A DNA stretch of 31,935 nt. Source: Clostridia bacterium (GTDB lineage: Bacteria > Bacillota > Clostridia > Oscillospirales > CAG-272). Location: the NCBI GenBank assembly GCA_017504335.1, contig JAFVRI010000187.1, positions 1 through 31,935 on the forward strand. The letters run 5' to 3'. Both the position numbers and the translations under genes were made by a program. Numbering within the stretch: the first letter of the stretch is position 1; each line of letters begins with the position of its first letter. The notes beneath the pieces were generated by a model that did not search any database, was not told the DNA's origin, and saw only the letters and a list, made by a program, of their open reading frames with translations. Below, piece by piece: positions 1-6,704 of the stretch.

Positions 1-146
1 AGCAGCCGTCCACGGATTTCTACCTTAGAGAAAGAACATTCGCTTTCACGTTACATAATGACGAGGAACGTGAATGAAAATAATCCATATTTTGTATGAA
101 AGTTTTGCGGAGCTTTTTCAAAAGCGACCGCGTCCTCGCGTCCTCA
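1..146 (-). repeat. Composite 3'-end repeat, copy 1 (downstream of malQ)
   Basis: Read on the minus strand, this starts directly after the first malQ stop (147-149). Two GGACGCG units come first, then GGTCGCTTTTGAAAAAGC-type core sequence, an AT-rich stretch ending CATACAAAATATGG, a spacer containing CCTCGTCATTATG, and TTCTTTCTCTAAGGTAGAAATCCG. The last part is one arm of the hairpin seen whole in other copies; the other arm lies beyond the window edge. Non-coding. Matching copies lie at 6457-6609, 11169-11477, 16495-16680 and 31639-31935. Confidence 0.85.
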
Positions 147-1586
147 TCAATCTCTCGCATAAAGCTCACACAACCGCTTGAATTTCATAGGATCGGCGGA
201 GCGGAGCTGATCCTCGGTGATGCGGTAGCGCCAGTTGTTGGTAGCTGTGCCGGGGGTATTCATACGGGTATCGGATCCGTAGACAAGAATATCCTGAATG
301 GGGAAGATGGCGAGATCCGCATGGCTTGCCATGACGGTTTTGAGGATCATTTCGCAGCCGTGGCTCCATTCGGCATCCTCTGCATTGCAGTAGTTGAACA
401 CACGCCTGCGGGTGACGGGATCGCTTTCCCAAACGTAGCCGAGCAGGGTGTTGTTGTCGTGGGTTCCTGTGTAAGCCACGCAGTTTTTGATGTAATTATG
501 AGGGCGGTGAGGCGAGTTCTTGTCATCCATAAAGCCGAACTGAAGGACACGCATACCGGGGAACTTGCTGTATTTCAGAAGATCGATCACCTCGGGGGTA
601 ATGTCGCCCAGATCCTCAGCGATGATCAAGCGTCCGTCCGCTACCTCGCGGATCATGTTCACCAGTGCCTTACCGGGGCCCTTGACCCATTTACCTTCCT
701 TGGCGGAAGCGGCAGTGGCGGGAATGCTCCAATAGGATTCCAGACCGCGAAAATGGTCAATGCGAACCCCGTCAAAGAGAGTCAGCATGTATTCCATACG
801 GCGACGCCACCAAGAAAATCCGTTTTTCTTCATGGCACTCCAACGGTACAGAGGATTGCCCCAAAGCTGACCGTCCTCGGAGAAGTAGTCGGGAGGACAT
901 CCCGCTACCGAGGAGGGGTAGCCCTTGGCATCCAGCTGAAATTCCTCGCGGTTTGCCCAAACGTCTGCGCTGTCGGTGGCAACGTAGATCGGAATATCTC
1001 CGATGATGTGAATGCCGCGGCTGTTGGCGTATTCCTTCAGAGACATCCATTGGTGATAAAACTCATATTCGATGAACTGCCAGAAGAACAGCTCCTCGGG
1101 ATCGGCTTCGGAGACCGTCCACTCCTGCCAGGGGAGATCTCCGTTGGCTTTCCGAAGGGCAAGGAATTCTGCCGCCTTCGCAAGCTCGGGCTGCTCGGAG
1201 AGGAAGTCTGCAATGCGCTGCTTCTTGTCCTCACGGACACGGGAGGCGGCAAGCGCCAAAAGGGGGAGACGCTCCTTGGCAAGTCGGTCAAATTCGCACA
1301 GATAGGGCGATTCCTGACGGTATTGCGCAATTTCCTCCTCGGTGAGAAGTCCCTTTCTGCAAAGGGTGGGAAGATCGATAAAATAGGGGTTTCCGCCAAA
1401 TGCGGAGTAGGATTTATAGGGGGAATTGTACTCGTCTGTCATGCAGAAGGGCAGGACCTGCCACCAGGAAAAACCGCATTCGGTCAGAAAATCCACAAAG
1501 GCACGGGCTTCTTTCCCGAAGGTACCAATGGAATAGTCACCGGGAAGAGAGGATATGTGCATCAGCACGCCGCAGGAACGGTTCAT
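147..1586 (-). CDS. malQ: 4-alpha-glucanotransferase (amylomaltase, GH77), first copy
   Basis: This cytoplasmic amylomaltase transfers maltooligosyl units between alpha-1,4-glucans and releases glucose. The 479 residues are the normal length for bacterial MalQ. GH77 hallmarks appear in order: SAFGGNPYF (61-69), GDIPIYVATDSADVWANR (196-213), GCPPDYFS (229-236), the nucleophile Asp277 in RIDHFRG, the acid/base Glu324 in IIAEDLG, and Asp377 in GTHDN. The ATG at 1586 follows a strong AGGAGGA ribosome site. It is the last gene of a minus-strand operon, 24 bases after the AEC permease. Its TGA is followed at once by a copy of the composite repeat. A second GH77 gene lies at 9646-11154; this copy is the shorter and sits outside the PTS operon. 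Family is certain; substrate preference is not visible. Confidence 0.96.
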   Translation of the reverse strand: MNRSCGVLMHISSLPGDYSIGTFGKEARAFVDFLTECGFSWWQVLPFCMTDEYNSPYKSYSAFGGNPYFIDLPTLCRKGLLTEEEIAQYRQESPYLCEFDRLAKERLPLLALAASRVREDKKQRIADFLSEQPELAKAAEFLALRKANGDLPWQEWTVSEADPEELFFWQFIEYEFYHQWMSLKEYANSRGIHIIGDIPIYVATDSADVWANREEFQLDAKGYPSSVAGCPPDYFSEDGQLWGNPLYRWSAMKKNGFSWWRRRMEYMLTLFDGVRIDHFRGLESYWSIPATAASAKEGKWVKGPGKALVNMIREVADGRLIIAEDLGDITPEVIDLLKYSKFPGMRVLQFGFMDDKNSPHRPHNYIKNCVAYTGTHDNNTLLGYVWESDPVTRRRVFNYCNAEDAEWSHGCEMILKTVMASHADLAIFPIQDILVYGSDTRMNTPGTATNNWRYRITEDQLRSADPMKFKRLCELYARD

Positions 1587-1610
1587 GAGAGTGTCCTCCT
1601 TTTAAATGGT

Positions 1611-2600
1611 TTATAGTTTTGTAAGAAATTGCGCAAAAGCAATGATGATGGGCATGGTGGCTAAGGAAATCAGGGAGGTGGTGCCCACCGCCTGCGCCGA
1701 ATAGCCGGGAGATATGTCATACAGCTCCGCCAGCATGGAAATGACCGTGGCAGAGGGCATGGCGGTCACTGCCGCCGCAAAGAGAAGCCAGGTCTCATTG
1801 AAGCCAAGCAGCCACATGACCGTGACCACAAGGACGGGAAGCACCAAGAGCTTTACAAAGCAAAGGTAATAGACCTTGCCCGAGCCGAGGATCTGCTTCC
1901 ACGTACGGGTCGCCAACAGCGCGCCAATGATCAGCGTGGATACAGGGGCGCAAAGGGAGGCGACAAAGGAAAGCGCTTGCATCACCGCGGGGGAGCATAC
2001 ATCTAGGATCTGTACGGCACCTGCGGGGAGTCGGGTCAGGAGAAGTCCCTTGGCAAGGAACAGCACAATGCCGATGGCACTTGGGATGGTTCCCAGATTC
2101 AGAAAGATCTTTTTGGGAGTCAGCCTGATGTCCGAGCGCTGTCTGGCAAGGATCGAAAGACCCAAGGACCAAAGGAGCAGATTGAAGCTGACCACAAAGA
2201 AGGCGCCCATAAACGCGCCAAGCGCACCGAAGAGGGATTCCAGAATCGGGATTCCGATAAAGCCCACGTTGCCGAATACGGCGGCAAATTCCGTGATCTT
2301 GCGCTCGTCAAAATCCCGAAAGCGGAGGAAGGCAAGGAAGGCGATCCCCGCAAGAACAAAGTGCAGGATCAGCCCAAAGCCAAGGATCCCGAAGCCCAGC
2401 ATCAGATATTCCTCGGTGTACTCCATTCGTACCAAGGAATAGACGATCAGGGCGGGCTGACCGAAATGGATGATCAGTCGGGAGAGATTTTTGGATGCCA
2501 CCGAATTGATAATGCCGATCTTACCCGCAAAATAGCCGAGGGCAAGCATCAGAAAGAGGGCGGCAATCATGGTAAAGAATCCGCTCAGATCCACGGTCAT
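1611..2600 (-). CDS. AEC (auxin efflux carrier) family permease
   Basis: A 329-residue integral membrane protein of the AEC family (bile/arsenite/riboflavin transporter superfamily), whose characterised bacterial members mostly export or import small organic acids such as malate. About ten hydrophobic segments cover the length, beginning at residues 8-25. The conserved FGNVGFIGIPI motif with helix-breaking Gly and Pro lies near residues 109-119, and a second broken helix with MPSATV lies in the C-terminal half, as expected for the inverted-repeat fold. The ATG overlaps the upstream UDG stop by four bases (ATGA), implying translational coupling. malQ follows after 24 bases. The substrate cannot be read from sequence. 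Confidence 0.88.
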   Translation of the reverse strand: MTVDLSGFFTMIAALFLMLALGYFAGKIGIINSVASKNLSRLIIHFGQPALIVYSLVRMEYTEEYLMLGFGILGFGLILHFVLAGIAFLAFLRFRDFDERKITEFAAVFGNVGFIGIPILESLFGALGAFMGAFFVVSFNLLLWSLGLSILARQRSDIRLTPKKIFLNLGTIPSAIGIVLFLAKGLLLTRLPAGAVQILDVCSPAVMQALSFVASLCAPVSTLIIGALLATRTWKQILGSGKVYYLCFVKLLVLPVLVVTVMWLLGFNETWLLFAAAVTAMPSATVISMLAELYDISPGYSAQAVGTTSLISLATMPIIIAFAQFLTKL

Positions 2601-3169
2601 GCCTGTGTCTCCTCTCTGAGGCTGTCCAGCTTTTCCTTGATCCGTTTCATATCCACAAGCATTTCTTCCTTGCGACGGGGATCACGGAGCAAAAGGGCAG
2701 GGTGATAGACGGCGGTGATGAGAAAATCCCCCTTTTGAAACCATTCTCCGTGCTCGCGGGTGATCTTGAAATCAGGCTTGATCAGCCGCATGGCGGAGAT
2801 GCGGCCGAGACAGACAATGATCTTCGGACGGATCAGCCGTACCTGACGGCGCAGAAATTCCATGCAGGCATCCTCCTCTTCGGGAAGGGGATCCCGATTC
2901 TTGGGGGGACGGCATTTGAGAATGTTGGCGATATAGACCTCCTCGCGGGGAAGATCCACCGCAAAGAGAAATTGATCGAGTAGCTTGCCCGCACGCCCCA
3001 CAAAAGGGGTGCCGGACAGATCCTCCTGCTCTCCGGGGGCTTCGCCCACAAAGAGAATATCGGCGGAGGTGTTGCCCGTACCGAACACGCAGTTGGTTCG
3101 GGTCTTATGCAGTTCACAGCCCTGACAGGAGGCGCAATCCTCCATAAGGGTCTTCCATTCGTTGGTCAT
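2597..3169 (-). CDS. Family 4 uracil-DNA glycosylase (4Fe-4S)
   Basis: Removes uracil from DNA at the start of base-excision repair. In numbering from the upstream GTG at 3217, four cysteines fit the iron-sulfur pattern of family 4 enzymes (Cys31, Cys34, Cys102, Cys118). The uracil-pocket motif GEAPGEQED is at 58-66 and the second active-site motif HPA at 172-174. I prefer the ATG at 3169 (190 residues) because family members usually begin about 10-12 residues before the first cysteine, although its ribosome site is weak. The GTG at 3217 would add 16 residues and overlap the DUF1015 stop. The gene ends with an ATGA overlap into the AEC permease. Function is clear; the exact start is uncertain. 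Confidence 0.92.
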   Translation of the reverse strand: MTNEWKTLMEDCASCQGCELHKTRTNCVFGTGNTSADILFVGEAPGEQEDLSGTPFVGRAGKLLDQFLFAVDLPREEVYIANILKCRPPKNRDPLPEEEDACMEFLRRQVRLIRPKIIVCLGRISAMRLIKPDFKITREHGEWFQKGDFLITAVYHPALLLRDPRRKEEMLVDMKRIKEKLDSLREETQA

Positions 3170-3192
3170 AGTTGAAGGGTTCACTTTCTTTT

Positions 3193-4467
3193 TTATTCTT
3201 TCGTAATCTTTCTGCACTCCATATAATACCGTTTGTCCTCGGCATGGCCCATGGAGAAGGTCTTGCGGGGAAGCGCACCGTCAAAGATGACGGTCTTGAA
3301 GAGCTGATCCTTGGACATGCCCGAGAAGAGGAAGCCGATGGCATTCTTCTTGCAGGCAAGAGCACGGAGCGAATCCTCGTTGTGGATGTAGTCTACGCTT
3401 GCATCCTTGTGGGTCGTCAGATACTCGTCGATGAAATCCTGAAGGGTTCCCACGGTCAGCTGACGGACGGGATGAGAGACGGTCAGATTACCCTCTCCGC
3501 ACGCATGCACAAAGGTCACGTCCTGAGGCTCGGCATCGCCCGAGAGACGGGAAATATACGCGTTCAGCTCGCACAATACATCATCGGGCTCCACGCCAAA
3601 GAGAACACGGTAGATGGGCTCGAATTTCAGCGCGTCGTCGTGAATGTTTACCACCTCTGCCAGCGCATAGCGAGCGGGATGAGACGCGGCTGCCTCGGCA
3701 CCGATGGCTGCCTTGATCTCCTCATAGGTTGCCTTGGCGGATGCCAAAGAGTGGTTGCCGTCGCCTACCGCAAAGAGAAGGGGGGCAAGTCCCGTTTTTC
3801 CGTAACGGGCTTGCATTGCGGACTCAGCCGTCAAAGCGTCCAATGACACGGAGAGCGAAGCGATCTCATCGTCCGCAAGAAACCGTCCGCGGATATGACC
3901 GCCCGAGAGCATCAGGTCGGTGTCGTAGGCGTCGAATGTGGCTTCCTTGGTAGAGAGAGGCTCAATGACTGTATGGGTGGGGTCGTCAATGAGAAGCATG
4001 ATGTGGGGCAGCTCGATGGAAGCGCCGCGGCGAATGGCAACGCGGGGCGGGATCCGCTCCAGCACCGTTGCCTCGGTGGCACGGATCATGGAGGAGGCAC
4101 CCTTCTTGTAGTCATATTGCTCCAGATCCACCGCCAGAACCACACCGCGGCGAACACTTCCGTCGGACTGGGTTCGTTCTACGTAGATCATCGCGTCTTT
4201 GTGAGGAATCAGCAGCTTTGCGAGATTCTCTTCCATGGCACTGCGGATCAGGGGAAGTCTGGTCTCTGCCTCGGACAGATAGACCTCGGGCAAAAACATA
4301 AGAAGCGTCGAGGGGGCATCGCCCACGATAGCCTCCGCTTTTTGCCAGTATTCGGGCTCGCTGGTAAACTGGTCACAGGCAACCACCGCCCATTTGGCGG
4401 CATCTACCTTCTTAAAATCGGGCAAAAGAATTTCTGCACTTGCATAGCACTTGTTCTGTTTCATCAT
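3193..4467 (-). CDS. DUF1015 domain protein
   Basis: A 424-residue soluble protein of the DUF1015 family, common in Firmicutes and Thermotogae and without an agreed biochemical role. The recognisable part is the GDGNHSLASAKATYEEI segment in the middle, with a GDGNHR-like motif typical of the family. There is no signal peptide and no membrane segment. The start ATG-ATG pair at 4467/4464 sits a few bases after an AAAGG ribosome site. A longer in-frame reading back to 4530 has no ribosome site and runs into the GDPD gene, so I rejected it. It lies between GDPD and the uracil glycosylase in the minus-strand operon, which gives no functional hint I would trust. Confidence 0.88.
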   Translation of the reverse strand: MMKQNKCYASAEILLPDFKKVDAAKWAVVACDQFTSEPEYWQKAEAIVGDAPSTLLMFLPEVYLSEAETRLPLIRSAMEENLAKLLIPHKDAMIYVERTQSDGSVRRGVVLAVDLEQYDYKKGASSMIRATEATVLERIPPRVAIRRGASIELPHIMLLIDDPTHTVIEPLSTKEATFDAYDTDLMLSGGHIRGRFLADDEIASLSVSLDALTAESAMQARYGKTGLAPLLFAVGDGNHSLASAKATYEEIKAAIGAEAAASHPARYALAEVVNIHDDALKFEPIYRVLFGVEPDDVLCELNAYISRLSGDAEPQDVTFVHACGEGNLTVSHPVRQLTVGTLQDFIDEYLTTHKDASVDYIHNEDSLRALACKKNAIGFLFSGMSKDQLFKTVIFDGALPRKTFSMGHAEDKRYYMECRKITKE

Positions 4468-4480
4468 AAAAAACCTTTCT

Positions 4481-5311
4481 TTATCGGTTGGAAATTCGTT
4501 TCGGGGGAGCGATCTCTTCAAAGACCGCAAAGTACCCTTCCTTTTTGCAAAGGAGATATTCTTCTTTTTTGCGGATGGTCCAAAGGAAACCGCCCTTTTT
4601 CAGAAGCCTTGCGACCAATCGGATCGAAGGACGGTTGCGAAGATGTCCGTTTACCGACAGAAAATCGGGACGGGACAGGACGTTTAAGAGCATATGAGAC
4701 AGAAGAAAATTGACGGCTCGGCTACCCCTTCGGTCATGCTTGCGAATGACGGTTACCAGCTGACCACGGGCAAAGCTCGGTCGGTAGCTTTTGAACCAGG
4801 AAAGGATCAGGGGACTGAAGGAGATGACCGAAAAGGGACCCATATACCCATCCAGCAGTTCCGCTAAGGGCTTGAGAAGTCGGGGATCAGCCCGCTCGCC
4901 CTTGATCTCGATCATGAGAGGGACCCGACCACCCACAAGGGAAAGCACCTCGGAAAGAGTAGGAATGCGCTCTGTGCTGTTTTTCAGAGTCAAGCGCTTG
5001 ATCTGCGAAAGGGTCAGCCCGCTGACTTTGGCGCGGACGCCGCAGACGCGGAAAAGATCGTCATCGTGGCAGACCACCACGGCGCCGTCACGAGTTCTGC
5101 GAACGTCCAGCTCAATACCGTAGCCCGCGCGTACGGCACGGGAAAAGGCAGAGAGGGAATTCTCGGGCACACCCTCTGTGTGAAGTCCTCGGTGGGCATA
5201 ATCTACCCACAGGTGGTCGGTATCCGCGCTCTCTCCCGTACGGGGAAGGATCAGAAAGAGCCACAAAAGGGCAAAAAGCAGGAGCGCGAGAAGCAGAATG
5301 CCGATCAGCAC
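4481..5311 (-). CDS. Membrane-anchored glycerophosphodiester phosphodiesterase family protein
   Basis: Hydrolyses glycerophosphodiesters to glycerol 3-phosphate and an alcohol, probably outside or at the membrane. Residues 2-22 are a single strongly hydrophobic segment (signal anchor), followed by the GDPD TIM-barrel. The family's catalytic and metal residues are visible: His40-Arg41 in AHRG, Glu50 in PENS, Glu67 and Asp69 in IELD, His82 in CHDD, and a later EIKGE. The 276-residue length is normal. It starts with GTG at 5311, overlapping the end of the nudix gene by seven bases, after a GGACGAGG-like ribosome site. The substrate (lipid-derived diester or teichoic acid) is not evident. Confidence 0.9.
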   Translation of the reverse strand: MLIGILLLALLLFALLWLFLILPRTGESADTDHLWVDYAHRGLHTEGVPENSLSAFSRAVRAGYGIELDVRRTRDGAVVVCHDDDLFRVCGVRAKVSGLTLSQIKRLTLKNSTERIPTLSEVLSLVGGRVPLMIEIKGERADPRLLKPLAELLDGYMGPFSVISFSPLILSWFKSYRPSFARGQLVTVIRKHDRRGSRAVNFLLSHMLLNVLSRPDFLSVNGHLRNRPSIRLVARLLKKGGFLWTIRKKEEYLLCKKEGYFAVFEEIAPPKRISNR

Positions 5312-5880
5312 GGTGCCTCGTCCTTTTTGATCATGGCAACACGGAGAACCGCCGCCTGAGTCTTTCCGTCGGGGACGTTGCCGTCAAGAATCTCTCGGAC
5401 CAACTCGGAAAGGGGGATCCGCTCCACCTCCAGAAATTCATCCTCGTCCAGGTCCAATTCGCCAAAGCTCAGCCCTTCTGCCAGATACATGTGAATGGTT
5501 TCTCCGATGAGAGCGGGAGAGCCGTAATATTTGCCGAGATAGGTCAGACTTTTGCAGTCTGCGCCCGTTTCCTCCCGAAGCTCACGGCGAGCGGCAAGGT
5601 CGGGATCCTCGTCGGAAGAATCCAGCTTTCCCGCGGGGATCTCCAAAAGCACATCGGAGAAGGGATAACGGTACTGGCGCACACAGATGACCTCCCCTTT
5701 GTCGGTCAGCGGCACCACGCAAACGGCGCCTACGTGCTTGATATATTCACGGTGGGCGGGCTTTCCGTCGGGAAGAAGAATGTCGTCCCGATAGACATGA
5801 AGCACCGTTCCGTCAAAGATATTCTCCGATGCCACGGGAATCTCCCGAAGGGCATCTATATTCTTTCCTTCATTGTTCAC
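5305..5880 (-). CDS. NUDIX hydrolase, ADP-ribose pyrophosphatase type
   Basis: A cytoplasmic nudix enzyme that probably cleaves ADP-ribose or a related nucleoside diphosphate sugar. The N-terminal strand SENIFDGTVLHV and the core HVGAVCVVPL are typical of the ADP-ribose group. The nudix box begins at GKLDSSDEDPD and ends RELREETG; it has one residue more than the classical Gly-x5-Glu spacing. I place the start at the GTG at 5880 because GAGGT lies five bases upstream. The GTG at 5892 adds four residues but has no ribosome site. It is the first gene of the minus-strand operon that ends with malQ, read from the promoter at 5917-5945. Confidence 0.9.
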   Translation of the reverse strand: MNNEGKNIDALREIPVASENIFDGTVLHVYRDDILLPDGKPAHREYIKHVGAVCVVPLTDKGEVICVRQYRYPFSDVLLEIPAGKLDSSDEDPDLAARRELREETGADCKSLTYLGKYYGSPALIGETIHMYLAEGLSFGELDLDEDEFLEVERIPLSELVREILDGNVPDGKTQAAVLRVAMIKKDEAPC

Positions 5881-5916
5881 AGCAAACCTCACAAGTTACA
5901 AATGGATTCGCCTATC

Positions 5917-5945
5917 ATTATACAATAAATTTTCGGGAAAATCAA
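5917..5945 (-). promoter_or_regulatory. Sigma-A promoter of the nudix-malQ operon
   Basis: On the minus strand, TTGATT (5940-5945) and TATAAT (5917-5922) are separated by 17 bases, 37 bases before the nudix GTG at 5880. No other good promoter is seen inside the six-gene operon downstream. Confidence 0.75.
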
Positions 5946-5964
5946 GTAGGCGAATAAATTTCAC

Positions 5965-5993
5965 TTGCGCGGACGGGATTTTTGTGGTAAAAT
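5965..5993 (+). promoter_or_regulatory. Sigma-A promoter of rnhA
   Basis: TTGCGC (5965-5970) and TAAAAT (5988-5993) with a 17-base spacer, followed by GGAGGT at 6012-6017 and the rnhA ATG at 6023. It is divergent from the nudix promoter. Confidence 0.65.
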
Positions 5994-6022
5994 GAAAGAG
6001 GAAAAACCGTGGGAGGTAGCAA

Positions 6023-6493
6023 ATGAAGCACGTAGATATATATACCGACGGCGCCTGTCGGGGCAATCCCGGCAGAGGTGGATACGGCGCCATTCTTGTG
6101 TTCGGCTCCAAGGAAAAGGAGCTGTCGGGTGGGGAGGTCATGACCACCAACAACCGTATGGAGTTGATGGCGGCGATCGTGGCACTGGAGGCGCTGAAGG
6201 AGCCCTGCGATGTGACTCTGACCTCGGATTCCAAATATTTGACCGATGCCATCAACAAGGGCTGGCTCACCTCCTGGAAGCAAAAGGGCTGGGTGAAGGC
6301 GGATAAAAAGCCCGTGCTTAACGTGGAGCTGTGGGAGAAGATCGACCGTCTTCTGTCCATCCATACCGTCCGCTTCGTGTGGGTTCACGGTCATCAGGGT
6401 CATGCCTACAACGAACGCTGCGATCAGCTGGCAACCGCCTTTGCGGACAGCTTTTTGGGACGCGAGGACGCGGGGGACGCGGGTCGCTTTTGA
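6023..6493 (+). CDS. rnhA: Ribonuclease HI with a repeat-derived C-terminal tail
   Basis: Cleaves the RNA strand of RNA-DNA hybrids (R-loops, Okazaki primers) using two metal ions. All catalytic residues match the E. coli enzyme: Asp9 in YTDGAC, Glu47 in RMEL, Asp69 in TSDSKY, His124 in HGHQGH and Asp134 in NERCD. GGAGGT lies six bases before the ATG. The last 11 codons or so (tail GREDAGDAGRF) are the tandem GGACGCG tract and core of the composite repeat, which starts at 6457, and the TGA lies in the repeat core (TTTTGA). The original stop was therefore lost or displaced by the repeat. The tail follows the last helix and should not affect catalysis. Confidence 0.96.
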   Translation: MKHVDIYTDGACRGNPGRGGYGAILVFGSKEKELSGGEVMTTNNRMELMAAIVALEALKEPCDVTLTSDSKYLTDAINKGWLTSWKQKGWVKADKKPVLNVELWEKIDRLLSIHTVRFVWVHGHQGHAYNERCDQLATAFADSFLGREDAGDAGRF

Positions 6494-6609
6494 AAAAGCT
6501 CCGCTAAACTTTTATTACAAAATATGGGTTGGGGGAACAAAGACGAGAAGTCTATGTTCCCCCAAGCCATGTTTAGCATGAAAGTTTTGCCAAGCTTTTT
6601 CTAAAAGCG
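6457..6609. repeat. Composite 3'-end repeat, copy 2 (fold-back pair)
   Basis: The plus-strand copy starts inside the rnhA coding end: three GGACGCG units, then GTCGCTTTTGAAAAAGC and CTTTTATTACAAAATATGG. A second, inverted copy ends at 6609; read on the minus strand it gives CGCTTTTAGAAAAAGC, then CATGGCTTGGGGGAACA. The two copies meet in a perfect 11-bp stem, TTGGGGGAACA (6529-6539) with TGTTCCCCCAA (6555-6565). The loop contains a further GAC/GTC stem. There is no U-tract directly after it, so it is not a textbook terminator. Confidence 0.8.
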
Positions 6610-6615
6610 TAAAAA
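6587..6615 (+). promoter_or_regulatory. Possible promoter of the PTS operon in a repeat arm
   Basis: TTGCCA (6587-6592) and TAAAAA (6610-6615) are 17 bases apart. The -35-like hexamer and spacer are the diverged inverted repeat arm. The -10 is poor, and I see no better candidate before the GTG at 6705. No clear CcpA (cre) site or antiterminator hairpin was found in 6610-6704. Confidence 0.25.
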
Positions 6616-6704
6616 AATATTCCTAACTAACTTTTCAATCCTCACACATAAACCCAACCAATGGGTCGCATACTAAGAAAAAAACGATAGCGAGGAGAAG
6701 CATT

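Noticed and set aside
96..1616. A 506-residue plus-strand open frame across the first malQ
   Set aside because: It is antisense to a clear GH77 gene, has no recognisable domain, and includes repeat sequence at its start; the minus-strand reading has all catalytic motifs.
6457..6609. Composite repeat as an integron attC site
   Set aside because: No RYYYAAC/GTTRRRY core pair at the ends, genes are multi-gene operons of housekeeping function, and no integrase is present.
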